Shown here piece after piece: positions 50,415 through 58,734 of a DNA stretch of 64,000 bases. A program made the position numbers and the translations under genes. The stretch comes from Rhodocyclaceae bacterium (GTDB taxonomy: Bacteria; Pseudomonadota; Gammaproteobacteria; Burkholderiales; Rhodocyclaceae): contig JAEUNL010000064.1 in the NCBI GenBank assembly GCA_016791115.1, positions 124,001-188,000 of the forward strand. Direction: 5' to 3'. Positions within the stretch are counted from its first letter, which is position 1; every line of letters starts with the position of its first letter. Below the pieces are notes generated by a model. That model had not been told where the DNA came from. It was given only the letters and a program-made list of their open reading frames with translations, and did not search any database.

Positions 50415-50789
50415 TTACTCGGCGTTGCCCAGGTTCATGCCCTGCTTGTTGCGCGAACCGGATTGCGTCTGGCTGATGTTGTTCGCCACGACGTTCGACG
50501 TCGCACTCTGGAAGGTGCTGCCCTTGGCGTTGCCGATACGCAGCTTCTGCTCGTTGCGGGAACCGTTCTGACGCTGCGAAACGTTGTCCGCCTTGACGTT
50601 CGAGGTCGCACCGGAGAAGGTACCGGCTTCGGCGTTGCCGATCTCCATCGTCTGCTTGTTGCGCGATCCCTGCTGGCGCTGGCTCAGGTTGCGCGCCTTG
50701 ACGTGGGTGTGGGCGCCCGAGAAGGTGCTGGCCTTGGAGTTCCCGACGTCCATGTTCTGCTCGTTGCGGCTGCCCGACTGGGTCTGCGA
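50415..50789 (-). repeat. Tandem 105-bp coding repeats of the curlin-like gene
   Basis: The 35-residue protein repeats correspond to 105-base DNA repeats, three full copies and a partial, on the minus strand. Copies differ at many third positions and some codons, so they are old rather than freshly duplicated. They are protein repeats, not a CRISPR. Confidence 0.75.
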
Positions 50790-50888
50790 TGCGCCATCGA
50801 CGGTGACATCGGTCGTGGAGGCCGCGAAGGCCGAGGCCGACATCAGGGCGAAGAGGGAAACGGCGGCGGTCTTGATGATTGCTTTCAT
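50415..50888 (-). CDS. Curlin-like repeat protein (candidate functional amyloid subunit)
   Basis: A 157-residue exported protein. A signal peptide (residues 1-22, 'ASAFA-AS') precedes three and a half repeats of exactly 35 residues, at about 34-68, 69-103, 104-138 and 139-157. Each repeat opens 'SQ.Q.GSRN.Q.M..GN' and continues '..TFSGATSNVKA.NV'. The spacing of Ser, Gln, Gly and Asn recalls the curlin repeat (S-x5-Q-x-G-x-x-N-x-A-x5-Q) but with a longer unit and Arg at the third turn. Gln and Asn ladders of this type form amyloid cross-beta helices. An AAGGAG site precedes the ATG. It is the second gene of the exported-protein run. Amyloid nature is inference. Confidence 0.78.
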   Translation of the reverse strand: MKAIIKTAAVSLFALMSASAFAASTTDVTVDGASQTQSGSRNEQNMDVGNSKASTFSGAHTHVKARNLSQRQQGSRNKQTMEIGNAEAGTFSGATSNVKADNVSQRQNGSRNEQKLRIGNAKGSTFQSATSNVVANNISQTQSGSRNKQGMNLGNAE

Positions 50889-50980
50889 GATGATCTCCTT
50901 GCTAAGTGGGTTAGTGTTGCTGCTTGTTTGGGCTTGCGACAGCCTTCCATCCCATTCGCGAATCGAATGTTCTGGATTCC

Positions 50981-51625
50981 TTACACGCCGGCGCGGAATT
51001 GCACGCGGCGGTTTTCCGGAGCGAACGGGTTGTCCCGTACCAGCGGATCGTATTTGCCCTTGCCGACGACACGGAAACTGCCTGCGGGCAATCCGTGACG
51101 CAGCACGAGATAGTTCTTGACCGACTCGGCCCTGCGGCGAGAGAGCTGCAGGTTGTATTCGGCAGAGCCGCTCGCATCGGTATGGCCCTCGATGACGATG
51201 CTGATCTGCCTGCCGGCAAGGCGGATGCCCTCTGCGACCGCGTCCAGCGGCTCCAGCATGTCGGGCTGGATCTCGGCCGAATTGAACGGAAACTGCACCT
51301 GCAATGCGAACGATGTCGGCTCGCCTGCGCCCTGCCGCGGCGCCGGATCGCGGGCGATGCGCTCGATCTCCTTGCGCGGCGGCTTCGCCTCGGCTTCCTG
51401 CACATCGGGCAGGAGCTTGATGCCACGGGTGCGGATCGGGGCGGCCGGTTCATCTTCCTCGATCGCCGCAGCGGCCGGTTCGCCGCGAAGCATGCGGGCG
51501 ACTTCCTGGGGCGACGGCTTCTCGCCCTGGCGATAGAGCATGACGTCACCGGCGAGTGCCGTTCCGGTTGCCGCGATCAGCGCCAGCAGCAGCATGGTCG
51601 GGCGGATGTTTCTCGGCTTTTTCAT
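50981..51625 (-). CDS. OmpA-domain outer-membrane-associated protein
   Basis: A 214-residue protein with an N-terminal signal peptide or anchor (about 8-26, 'MLLLALIAATGTALAG'), a charged linker rich in Glu/Pro/Arg, and a C-terminal OmpA-like peptidoglycan-binding domain: 'PFNSAEIQPDMLEPL', 'IVIEGHTDASGSAEYN', 'LSRRRAESVKNYLVLRHGL' and a closing 'NRRVQFRA'. The Asp in 'GHTDASG' and the Arg in 'SRRRAES' are the residues that grip diaminopimelate. A GAGGAC site precedes the ATG. It is the first gene of the six-gene exported-protein run, 92 bases upstream of the curlin-like gene, and may anchor the fibre or channel to the cell wall. Confidence 0.9.
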   Translation of the reverse strand: MKKPRNIRPTMLLLALIAATGTALAGDVMLYRQGEKPSPQEVARMLRGEPAAAAIEEDEPAAPIRTRGIKLLPDVQEAEAKPPRKEIERIARDPAPRQGAGEPTSFALQVQFPFNSAEIQPDMLEPLDAVAEGIRLAGRQISIVIEGHTDASGSAEYNLQLSRRRAESVKNYLVLRHGLPAGSFRVVGKGKYDPLVRDNPFAPENRRVQFRAGV

Positions 51626-52205
51626 GTTCGTCCTCGCTCGATTGCAGTGTTCATCCGTTTCTCTTCACGACGCTCTCGGTGCTTTGGCGGTCTTGCTTTC
51701 ATGTGCCGCCTTGTTCGACTGCGTCCTGACCTCTTTCGGCATTTCAGGCTTGAAGCTTTCGGTCCGGGTGACTTCGTGCTTCAGTGCGTGTTGCCGTGAA
51801 GCGAATTCTCCGCATCCGTGCCCTGGCAACAATTGAACCGTTGGGTGAGTCGGGCGGGTGACGGGAACACCCGACATAGCCCGCCTCCACGCAAGCAACA
51901 ATTCCATTGACATGACTTTTTCCAGAGCGGATGGGTGCGCTTCAAGGGAACGCCAACCCGGGTGGTATCCGTGGGTGACGGATGCCTTGCGGATGGATCC
52001 GGAGACCGTCCGCCCGTCCATCGCCCGAAGTAGTACCCACGGCCTAATCCCAACTATTTCACGCGCCGGAAGACATCCCGGGCGCCACTTCAGGCAGGAC
52101 TTGACAGGCGCGATGGGCAATACATACTCAACAACGTAGACAGGGACCAAAAGGCAGCCCCGGGCCAAAGGACAACGGAGCGCCACCAGGACAGGAGACA
52201 AACCG
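51626..52205. other. 580-base gene-free region upstream of the amyloid-like operon
   Basis: No credible gene is seen; open frames here are short or antisense-like with no family features. It is the shared upstream region for the OmpA-first operon (minus) and the FAD enzyme (plus). A TTGACA occurs at 51907-51912 on the plus strand but lacks a good -10. On the minus strand a weak TTGTTG-17-TATGTC pair lies about 260 bases before the OmpA-domain ATG. The length is unusual for this compact window and suggests a complex promoter, as at csgD-csgB in enterics. Confidence 0.5.
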
Positions 52206-53198
52206 ATGCGCGTCGCAGTCATCGGAGCAGGAATATCCGGCCTTGCCTGCGCACGCAGCCTGTCGGCCGGGGGTGCAGAAGTCTCGGTTTTCGAGAAAGC
52301 AAGCCGTGTCGGAGGACGGGCATCGACCTGCCACATGCCATGGGGCAGTTTCGATCATGGGGCGCAATACTTCACAGCCCGCGGAGGACCGTTTCGTCAG
52401 GTGCTGAGGCACTGGGTGGATCACGGCATCGCCGCCACATGGGAGAACGGCGCCCCGCGGATCGGCGATCCGCTGGATTCCGGCGAATCGCTTTTTGTCG
52501 GCACCCCGGGCATGGCATCGCTCAGTGTCGCCCTGGCGGCGGGCATGAATATCCAGCTTGACTGTGAGGTCGCAGGAATCGCGCGCACCTCTGCAGGCAG
52601 TTGGCAACTGCAGCGCCGCGACGGACGCGAGCTCGGCAGCTTCGACTGGTTGATCAGCAGTGCGCCGGGCCCCCTGACAGCCGAATTGCTGGCGCCGATC
52701 GCGCCCAACCTCGCACAGGAAGCCGCCCGCTGTCGCTATGCGCCCTGCTGGTCGGTCATGGCGCGTTGCGAGAACTGGAATGCCAGCGGTCCGGCACTGA
52801 TCCGGCCGACCGGCTCACCGCTTGCCTGGGCGGCCCACGACGGAATCAAGCCCGGCCGCATCACGCAACCCACCTGGGTGTTGCAGGCCACGCCCGAGTG
52901 GAGCAATGCAAATATGGATGCCACACCCGACGAAGTCTGCCATGCATTGCTTCAGGCCTGGTCAAGTCTGGGCGCACCGCGTGTCGGCATTTCGAGCGCA
53001 CATTGCTGGCACCATGCGCTGGCCGAAATGCCGATCGGGGTGCCCTGCCTGCTCGATGCCGGGCAGCGCGTCGGTGCCTGCGGCGACTGGTGCATCGCGC
53101 CACGCATCGAATCCGCCTTTGACAGCGGCCTCGCGCTTTCGCGGGCAATAAGGCGGCTGCAGGCGCCGGCCGAGGAAAGCCAGGCGATCACGGCCTGA
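52206..53198 (+). CDS. FAD-dependent amine-oxidase-like protein (renalase-type)
   Basis: A 330-residue flavoprotein. The Rossmann motif 'VAVIGAGISGLACARSL' is at residues 3-19, the second glycine pattern in 'VFEKASRVGGRAST' follows, and 'FDHGAQYFTA' is typical of the renalase/amine oxidase branch. The C-terminal 'GACGDWCIAPRIESAFDSGL' in part is the FAD pyrophosphate-binding end. The substrate is unknown. An AGGAG site precedes the ATG. It lies alone between the amyloid-like operon and the M20 gene. Confidence 0.9.
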   Translation: MRVAVIGAGISGLACARSLSAGGAEVSVFEKASRVGGRASTCHMPWGSFDHGAQYFTARGGPFRQVLRHWVDHGIAATWENGAPRIGDPLDSGESLFVGTPGMASLSVALAAGMNIQLDCEVAGIARTSAGSWQLQRRDGRELGSFDWLISSAPGPLTAELLAPIAPNLAQEAARCRYAPCWSVMARCENWNASGPALIRPTGSPLAWAAHDGIKPGRITQPTWVLQATPEWSNANMDATPDEVCHALLQAWSSLGAPRVGISSAHCWHHALAEMPIGVPCLLDAGQRVGACGDWCIAPRIESAFDSGLALSRAIRRLQAPAEESQAITA

Positions 53199-53246
53199 CC
53201 ATGCGCGTGGCACTCTCCCGGGTGAAATCCTCGACCGGGATGCCGG

Positions 53247-54428
53247 TCAGGCGTCCGCCAGTACCCGCTCGACCAGCCGAACCCAATAGCTCGAACCGAG
53301 CGGAATGATCTCGTCGTTGAAATCGTAGTGGGCGTTGTGCAGCATGCAACTCGATCCACGCGGATCGGCGGCTTCGCCGTTGCCAATCCACACATAGCAC
53401 CCCGGTTTTGCTTTCAGCATGAAGGAGAAATCTTCCGCGCCCATGCTGGGCAGCAAGTCGGTGCGCACATTGTGCATGCCCACCAGATCCCCGGCCACCT
53501 CGCGGCACAGCGCTGCCTCCGCGACACTGTTGATGGTCGGCGGATAACCGCGCTTGTAGTCCAGGTCGACCCGCGCACCGAAGCCCGCCGCAATGCCCTC
53601 GCAGACGCGCTTCATGCCTTGCTCGCACAACGCCTGCACCTCGGTCTTGAAGGCGCGCACCGTGCCGCGCAGCACCGCCTGATCGGGAATCACGTTGTAG
53701 GCCTCCCCGGCGTGGAACTGCGTGACGCTGACCACGGCGCTATCGACCGGGTGCACGTTGCGCGACACGATGCTCTGCAGCGCCTGCACGAGCGCGCTGC
53801 CCGCGAGTACCGGGTCCACACCCTGGTGTGGCATCGCCGCATGAGCACCATGTCCGATGATCGTGACCTCGAATTCGTCGGCACCCGCCATCATCGGCCC
53901 GGGCATCACCGCGAACTGCCCCACCGCCAGTCCCGGCCAGTTGTGCATGCCGAATACCGATTCGACCGGGAACCGCTCGAACAGCCCTTCCTCCACCATC
54001 ACGCGGCCGCCGCCTTCGCCTTCCTCGGCGGGCTGAAAGATGAACACCACCGTACCGTCGAACCGACGCGTTGCCGCCAGATACTCGGCCGCACCAAGCA
54101 GCATGGTGGTATGCCCGTCATGGCCGCAGGCGTGCATGCGGCCCGGGTTGCGCGAGCGATGTGCGAAGGCATTGTTTTCCTGAATGGGCAACGCATCCAT
54201 GTCGGCGCGCAACCCGATGCCGCGGCTGCCGTTACCGGCACGCAACACGCCAATCACGCCGGTCTTCGCGATGCCGCGATGCACTTCGAGGCCGATGCGC
54301 TCCAGGTGCCGTGCGATCACCTCTGCGGTGCGCAGTTCGGCAAACGCGGTCTCCGGATGGGCGTGAATGTCGCGCCGGATCGCGGCAAGGTCGCCCTGGC
54401 GGTCCCTGATGGCGTCGATTATCTTCAT
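53247..54428 (-). CDS. M20-family amidohydrolase (hippurate-hydrolase-like)
   Basis: A 393-residue zinc aminoacylase/hippuricase-type enzyme. The metal ligands are seen in 'HACGHDGHTTMLLGAA', 'FQPAEEGEGGG' and 'GAEDFSFML'. The dimerisation lid is 'EVTIIGHGAHAAMPHQGVDP' in part, and 'HTHPETAF'-like 'DIHAHPETAFAE' opens the catalytic part. Such enzymes cut N-acyl amino acids in the cytosol. The ATG at 54428 has a GGAGG site eight bases upstream; the ATG at 54446 does not. It is divergent from the deacetylase-fold gene. Confidence 0.94.
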   Translation of the reverse strand: MKIIDAIRDRQGDLAAIRRDIHAHPETAFAELRTAEVIARHLERIGLEVHRGIAKTGVIGVLRAGNGSRGIGLRADMDALPIQENNAFAHRSRNPGRMHACGHDGHTTMLLGAAEYLAATRRFDGTVVFIFQPAEEGEGGGRVMVEEGLFERFPVESVFGMHNWPGLAVGQFAVMPGPMMAGADEFEVTIIGHGAHAAMPHQGVDPVLAGSALVQALQSIVSRNVHPVDSAVVSVTQFHAGEAYNVIPDQAVLRGTVRAFKTEVQALCEQGMKRVCEGIAAGFGARVDLDYKRGYPPTINSVAEAALCREVAGDLVGMHNVRTDLLPSMGAEDFSFMLKAKPGCYVWIGNGEAADPRGSSCMLHNAHYDFNDEIIPLGSSYWVRLVERVLADA

Positions 54429-54522
54429 ATGGCTTGCCTCCGGCACCCATTCTAGCCCGGATCATTCCCGCGGCAGCAGCGCTGCCGATACACTTGAACC
54501 TGACACCACGCGACGCGAGCAC

Positions 54523-55422
54523 ATGAAGCTCTTCTACGCCGATCACTTCGTTCTGCCGCTACCGGAAGGCCATCGCTTTCCCATGGAGAAGTATTCGCGA
54601 TTGCGTCAACGCCTGCGCAATGACGGCGAGTTCGACGAATGCGATTTCCGGGTGCCGCGGGCAGCGGACGATGCCACGCTTGGCCTTGCTCACTGCCCCG
54701 ACTATGTCGCGCGTGTCTCGCGCGGCGCCCTTACACGGCAGGAGATCCGCCGCATTGGCTTCCCCTGGTCGCCCGAGATGGTCGAACGCTCGCGGCGTTC
54801 GGCCGGCGCCACGCTTGAAGCGTGCCGCGCCGCATTGATCGACGGCGTGGCGGCCAATCTCGCTGGCGGAACGCACCACGCCTTTCGCGATCGAGGCGAA
54901 GGCTTCTGCGTATTCAACGACGCCGCCGTCGCCGCTCGCGCCCTGCGCGCCGAAGGCCGCGTGCAACGCATCGCCATCGTCGACTGCGACGTGCATCAGG
55001 GCAACGGCACCGCCTCGATCCTCGCCAACGACGATGCCGTATTCACCTTCTCGATCCACGGCGCGAAGAACTTTCCCTTCCACAAGGAAACCAGCGATCT
55101 CGACATCGAACTGCCCGACGACACTGGCGACGACACCTACCTTGCCGCGCTCGATGATGGCCTGGTGCAGGTCTTCTCGCGCATCGATGCGCAACTGGTG
55201 ATCTACCTTGCCGGTGCCGACCCGTTCGAGGACGACCGCCTGGGCCGTCTCAGGCTCACCAAGGCCGGCCTCGCCAGACGCGATGCGCAGGTGCTGAACG
55301 CCTGCAAGGCGCGCGGCATTCCGCTCGCCGTCGCCATGGCAGGCGGCTACGCGCGCAACATCGACGACACGGTCGATATCCACGCCGCCACCATCCTCAC
55401 CGCGCAGCGACTGTTCGCATGA
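54523..55422 (+). CDS. Histone-deacetylase-fold amidohydrolase
   Basis: A 299-residue class II-type HDAC/AcuC-fold protein. Catalytic residues are 'GGTHHAF' (the tandem His pair), 'DCDVHQGNGTASIL' (zinc Asp and His) and 'YLAGADPFEDDRLG' (zinc Asp), followed by a final Gly-rich 'AMAGGYA' (near the usual Tyr loop). Bacterial members deacetylate small amides, polyamines or lysines. The ATG at 54523 begins 'MKLFYADHF'. Its stop overlaps the DUF429 ATG by four bases. A second deacetylase-fold gene starts the end of the window. Confidence 0.93.
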   Translation: MKLFYADHFVLPLPEGHRFPMEKYSRLRQRLRNDGEFDECDFRVPRAADDATLGLAHCPDYVARVSRGALTRQEIRRIGFPWSPEMVERSRRSAGATLEACRAALIDGVAANLAGGTHHAFRDRGEGFCVFNDAAVAARALRAEGRVQRIAIVDCDVHQGNGTASILANDDAVFTFSIHGAKNFPFHKETSDLDIELPDDTGDDTYLAALDDGLVQVFSRIDAQLVIYLAGADPFEDDRLGRLRLTKAGLARRDAQVLNACKARGIPLAVAMAGGYARNIDDTVDIHAATILTAQRLFA

Positions 55423-56249
55423 ACCGGAACAGACGCATCCTCGGTGTCGACTTCACCTCCGTCCCGCGTCGCGCCAAGGCCATCACGGCCGCTTCCGGTC
55501 ATCTGCGCGGCAACGTGGTGGTCATCGACAGGCTCGAAGGCATCGAAGCATTCGATGCCTTCGAGGCACTGCTGGACCGCCCCGGCCCCTGGCTCGGCGC
55601 CTTCGACTTCCCCTTCGGCATGCCGCGCGAACTGGTGCGCGACCTCGGCTGGCCCGACACCTGGCCCGCGATGGTGCACCACTGCGCACACTACTCACGC
55701 GAGGAATTCCGCCGCATGCTCGACGCCTACCGCGCGACCCGGCCACCCGGCAACAAGTACGCCCACCGCGCCACGGACATTCCCGCCGGATCGAGCAGCC
55801 CGATGAAACTGGTCAATCCGCCAGTCGCACTGATGTTCCTCGAAGGCGCCCCGCGGCTGCTGCGCGCCAACGTCACCGTGCCGGGGATGCATCAGGGTGA
55901 TCCGCAACGCATCGCCCTCGAAGGCTACCCCGGCCTGCTCGCGCGGCGCATCACCCGTGCCAGCTACAAGAGCGATACCCGCAGCCAGCAGACCGAGGCA
56001 CGGCGCGCGGCGCGAGAGCAGATCGTGGCAGCCCTGGAGAATGGCATCGACGGACTGCGGCTCAATCTTCGCCAACCGGCTTCGCGCGAAATGCTGGTGG
56101 CCGATGGAGCGGGCGACTTGCTGGATGCGGTGTTGTGCGCAATGCAGGCGGGGCTTTTCGGCGCATCGAAGATGCCGCCCTTCGGCATTCCGGATGATTT
56201 CGACCCGATAGAAGGCTGGATTCTGGGTGCGCAGCCAATTCCGAGTTGA
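55419..56249 (+). CDS. DUF429 family protein
   Basis: A 276-residue protein of the DUF429 family, which has an RNase H-like fold. 'ILGVDFTSVPRRAKAI' opens the fold with a first acidic residue; 'GAFDFPFGMPRELV' holds a second; 'EGYPGLLARRIT' and the 'GDLLDAVLCAMQA' helix hold conserved Glu/Asp that could form a metal site. Nuclease activity is possible but not shown for most members. It is coupled to the deacetylase-fold gene by an ATGA overlap; downstream it converges with the unrecognised gene with 271 bases between stops. Confidence 0.85.
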   Translation: MNRNRRILGVDFTSVPRRAKAITAASGHLRGNVVVIDRLEGIEAFDAFEALLDRPGPWLGAFDFPFGMPRELVRDLGWPDTWPAMVHHCAHYSREEFRRMLDAYRATRPPGNKYAHRATDIPAGSSSPMKLVNPPVALMFLEGAPRLLRANVTVPGMHQGDPQRIALEGYPGLLARRITRASYKSDTRSQQTEARRAAREQIVAALENGIDGLRLNLRQPASREMLVADGAGDLLDAVLCAMQAGLFGASKMPPFGIPDDFDPIEGWILGAQPIPS

Positions 56250-56520
56250 CTGCGCGAGCCTTCCTTGAATGATCGGTCAGCGTCGCTGCGCTCGAACGGG
56301 CAAGTCGGGGAAACGGCGGTCCGATGTCACGCCCTCTCGAAACGCAACAACCATGCGCCTTTCCCGGCACGCTGCCCCAAACACGCCATCCGGCGGGCCT
56401 TACCAGGCATACGGCCTCAAGAACGCCATCCGACGTGCCTTCCAGACCTCCTGTCCCAAGGCGCTTGCGTGTGCTTGCCGTTGATGGACGCGCGGCGCAA
56501 AGCGCAGTCGCGCGCCACGA

Positions 56521-57708
56521 TCACCACCACGAGCCCGGAATATCGACGGAAACGATCCGCTTGATCTTGATGGGTGCCTTGACACCCACCGGCGTATAGG
56601 CGTGCAGACCGCCGTTCTTCTCCATGTATTCGTGATCGAGGTATCTTTCCAGCGCGTTGGCGTTGGCGGCACCGCCGAGGATGTCCTCAAGATGCGCGCG
56701 GCTTTGCAGCCAGTCGATGCCGCGCACGATGGCCAGATGCCCGTCGTTGGCCCGGTTTCCATAGTGGATGCGTTCGACGCGAATTCTTGCCAGGTGATTG
56801 CCCCATGGGATCTCGCCAACCGCCCTTTCGTCGTACAAATCGCCGCCCACGTCGATCTGTCGCTGCCGCGTGTCATAAACCTGCCCTGTCTTGAGCACGT
56901 ATATGTTGGTTCTCGACGCTTTCAGGTAGCAGCTCTTGGTCTTTCCGCCGGGTTTTTCCGTCACGCCGTCCGGGAGCAGTTCGGCCGCCTCCACGACAGC
57001 AAGGCCGACCCGCGGCAACGCCATCTCGTCAAGCATCGGAAACTTGGCGGCATCCATGAACTCGATCGCGACGCTGACGACAGTCTGCAGGCAGTTGTCT
57101 TTCTGGTCGCGGCGAAAGAAAACCTTCCCCTTCATTGCCGGGTCGGAGAAAGGGTTCCAGACGTCGCGCATGTGCATCAACTCGCGCAACTCGAAAACCC
57201 GAACCTTCGCGATCGTACCGCGCTGGACTTCGACTTCCCGAGGCACCCGGAGATCTCCCCGGTACCCGACATGCACGGAAGTCGTGCCCGCGATCAGCGG
57301 GAAGGCTTCCTCCTCCGTCCGCAGGTAATTTCCCACTACCGAATACTCTTCGAACCCCTCGTTGAGCATCGCAGTCAGCGACTCTCTTCTGTGGAAATCC
57401 GACATCTGACGCTTTTCCTCACCATCAGGTTCAAAAAGCTCGCGGTAGGATGCCTCGCGCCGCGCACGGCCACATTCGCGCCAGAAGTACGCGTACCACC
57501 ACTTGAAGCCGTGGCGTGCGGGCGGCGCTCTGAACGGGGGATCGATCGAATCGAAGTTGATGTCAGCGTACGGATCGACCGCTGCTTGCCTTCGCGGCTG
57601 TCCGACATGGAAGTCCCCGGGCATCGGAGGCGGTGCAGGCGGCGCGGCCCCCTGGTCCTGCGCCTCGGCGTTTCCGGACTGCATGTTGGTGTCGTGCCCC
57701 CCAGCCAT
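56521..57708 (-). CDS. Unrecognised 395-residue protein, possible ADP-ribosyltransferase-type toxin
   Basis: I do not recognise a family with confidence. Residues 1-45 are Pro/Ala-rich with no classical signal. The C-terminal 250 residues have features that recall pierisin/enterotoxin-type ADP-ribosyltransferases: 'VGYRGDLRVPREVE' (Y-R-x-D-x-R at 149-154), a central 'QTVVSVAIEFMDA' strand, and 'DERAVGEIPWGNHLARI' (residues 293-309), like the E-x-[VI]-x-G-x-IP end motif. The catalytic Glu pair is not clear. The start at 57708 has GAGGAG six bases upstream; an ATG at 57714 touches it. No immunity-like gene is next to it, which argues against a polymorphic toxin. Confidence 0.7.
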   Translation of the reverse strand: MAGGHDTNMQSGNAEAQDQGAAPPAPPPMPGDFHVGQPRRQAAVDPYADINFDSIDPPFRAPPARHGFKWWYAYFWRECGRARREASYRELFEPDGEEKRQMSDFHRRESLTAMLNEGFEEYSVVGNYLRTEEEAFPLIAGTTSVHVGYRGDLRVPREVEVQRGTIAKVRVFELRELMHMRDVWNPFSDPAMKGKVFFRRDQKDNCLQTVVSVAIEFMDAAKFPMLDEMALPRVGLAVVEAAELLPDGVTEKPGGKTKSCYLKASRTNIYVLKTGQVYDTRQRQIDVGGDLYDERAVGEIPWGNHLARIRVERIHYGNRANDGHLAIVRGIDWLQSRAHLEDILGGAANANALERYLDHEYMEKNGGLHAYTPVGVKAPIKIKRIVSVDIPGSWW

Positions 57709-58046
57709 ACCCATCTCCTCGAAAAATGTGTCCGGTTCTCGCCGTTCAACACGCAACTGATGCCCCCGCGGCAACCTTTCCGCCCCGGACCGCGCAACTC
57801 GTCCGGCCTCTGCCCGCTGCAGGCGCCATGCCGCTGAACTGTCCTCGCAACGCAACCGACCAACTCTATGTCGGGCGGAGCGCGGCTTCACTGATCTAGA
57901 GCAGATCTTCGTCATGGCGGCGAGCCCCAGGCCGCCGCCGTTAAGAAAACTTTACATGCCGTACAAACACCGTTTGCAACTGGCGCGCAAGATGCCATCC
58001 ATCGCAGGCCGCAATGGTTGTGGCCCGAACTGCACGAGGAGCCGAC
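57709..58046. other. 338-base gene-free region before the Spy/CpxP-like gene
   Basis: No convincing gene is seen. Near the right end (57940-57967) is an unusually AT-rich patch that includes a direct repeat TACA-tgccg-TACA, 9 bases apart. It could be a response-regulator or sigma-70 element for the Spy/CpxP-like gene, but no good -10 is visible. Confidence 0.4.
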
Positions 58047-58586
58047 ATGGACGCGCAGAACCGCCCGCAGCAAACCCCGGACGACATCACCCGCAAATAC
58101 AGGCGCCGCAGCTTCTTCAAGGGCGCGCTGGCGGGCGGCGTGGTCGGCACCCTGCTCGCCGTCGGCGTGACGGTACAAGCGCACAACGGCGGCTTTCAGC
58201 GTATGCACATGATGGGCGCCATGGGTGACCCCGCTGCGATGGCAGAACGCATCGAGTTCGGCGCCGAATTCATGCTGGCCAAGGTTGGCGCCACCGACGA
58301 GCAGAAAACGGAGGTGCGCGGCATCCTTCGCAGCGCGGTCACCGACCTCGCTCCCCTACAGCAACAGCACCGCGCCAATCGCAAGGCGATGCGCGACGCG
58401 CTAGTCGCGCCGACCATCGACAAGTCGGCGCTGACCGAACTGCGGACGGCTGAAATCAAGCTCGCCGACCGGGCGTCGGCCCGCATCCAGCAGGCGGTCG
58501 TCGACGCCGCCGAAGTGCTCACGCCGGCGCAGCGCAAGGCACTGCTCGACCGCATGGAAGAGCGCCGCCAGCGCCACCGTACCTGA
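58047..58586 (+). CDS. Spy/CpxP-family (LTxxQ) periplasmic protein
   Basis: A 179-residue protein. After a short basic stretch (residues 15-24) comes one hydrophobic helix (about 27-45, 'ALAGGVVGTLLAVGVTV') that can act as signal or anchor. The mature part is helical: 'LVKVGATDEQKTEVRGILR'-like segments and 'VLTPAQRKALLDRMEERRQRH' in part, with the LTxxQ motif of Spy/CpxP. In E. coli, CpxP binds CpxA and Spy acts as a chaperone. A GAGGAG site precedes the ATG. The downstream OmpR/CpxA-type pair, 149 bases on, makes a CpxP-like feedback role likely. Confidence 0.88.
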   Translation: MDAQNRPQQTPDDITRKYRRRSFFKGALAGGVVGTLLAVGVTVQAHNGGFQRMHMMGAMGDPAAMAERIEFGAEFMLAKVGATDEQKTEVRGILRSAVTDLAPLQQQHRANRKAMRDALVAPTIDKSALTELRTAEIKLADRASARIQQAVVDAAEVLTPAQRKALLDRMEERRQRHRT

Positions 58587-58628
58587 ACCGAATCCAACTG
58601 CTTGCGTCTCCTCCCGACGCATCCGTTC

Positions 58629-58664
58629 CCCGTTTGCGGCCTCCCCGCCGCAAACGGGTTTTTT
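58629..58664 (+). terminator. Rho-independent terminator after the Spy/CpxP-like gene
   Basis: A 12-base-pair stem, CCCGTTTGCGGC with GCCGCAAACGGG (58629-58640 and 58647-58658), closes a six-base loop and is followed by six T. It ends the Spy/CpxP-like transcript before the two-component pair, so the pair must have its own promoter. Confidence 0.85.
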
Positions 58665-58734
58665 CTTGCGTAGCGCCGTGCCGGCGTTGCTGGCCGGCGC
58701 GGCGGCCGCTGGTTCAACCGGGCTAGAATTCGGC

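Noticed and set aside
50415-50789. A CRISPR-like array of 105-base repeats
   Set aside because: The repeats are in phase with a clear exported protein and vary at third positions; there are no spacers of uniform length between identical repeats.
51661-51700. A sigma-54-like TGGC..TTGC pair near 51690
   Set aside because: The distance between GG and GC is seven bases rather than the required ten.
51665-52336. A 223-codon minus-strand frame across the upstream region of the amyloid-like operon
   Set aside because: Extends into the FAD gene on the opposite strand, has no ribosome site, no domain pattern and no family-like residues.
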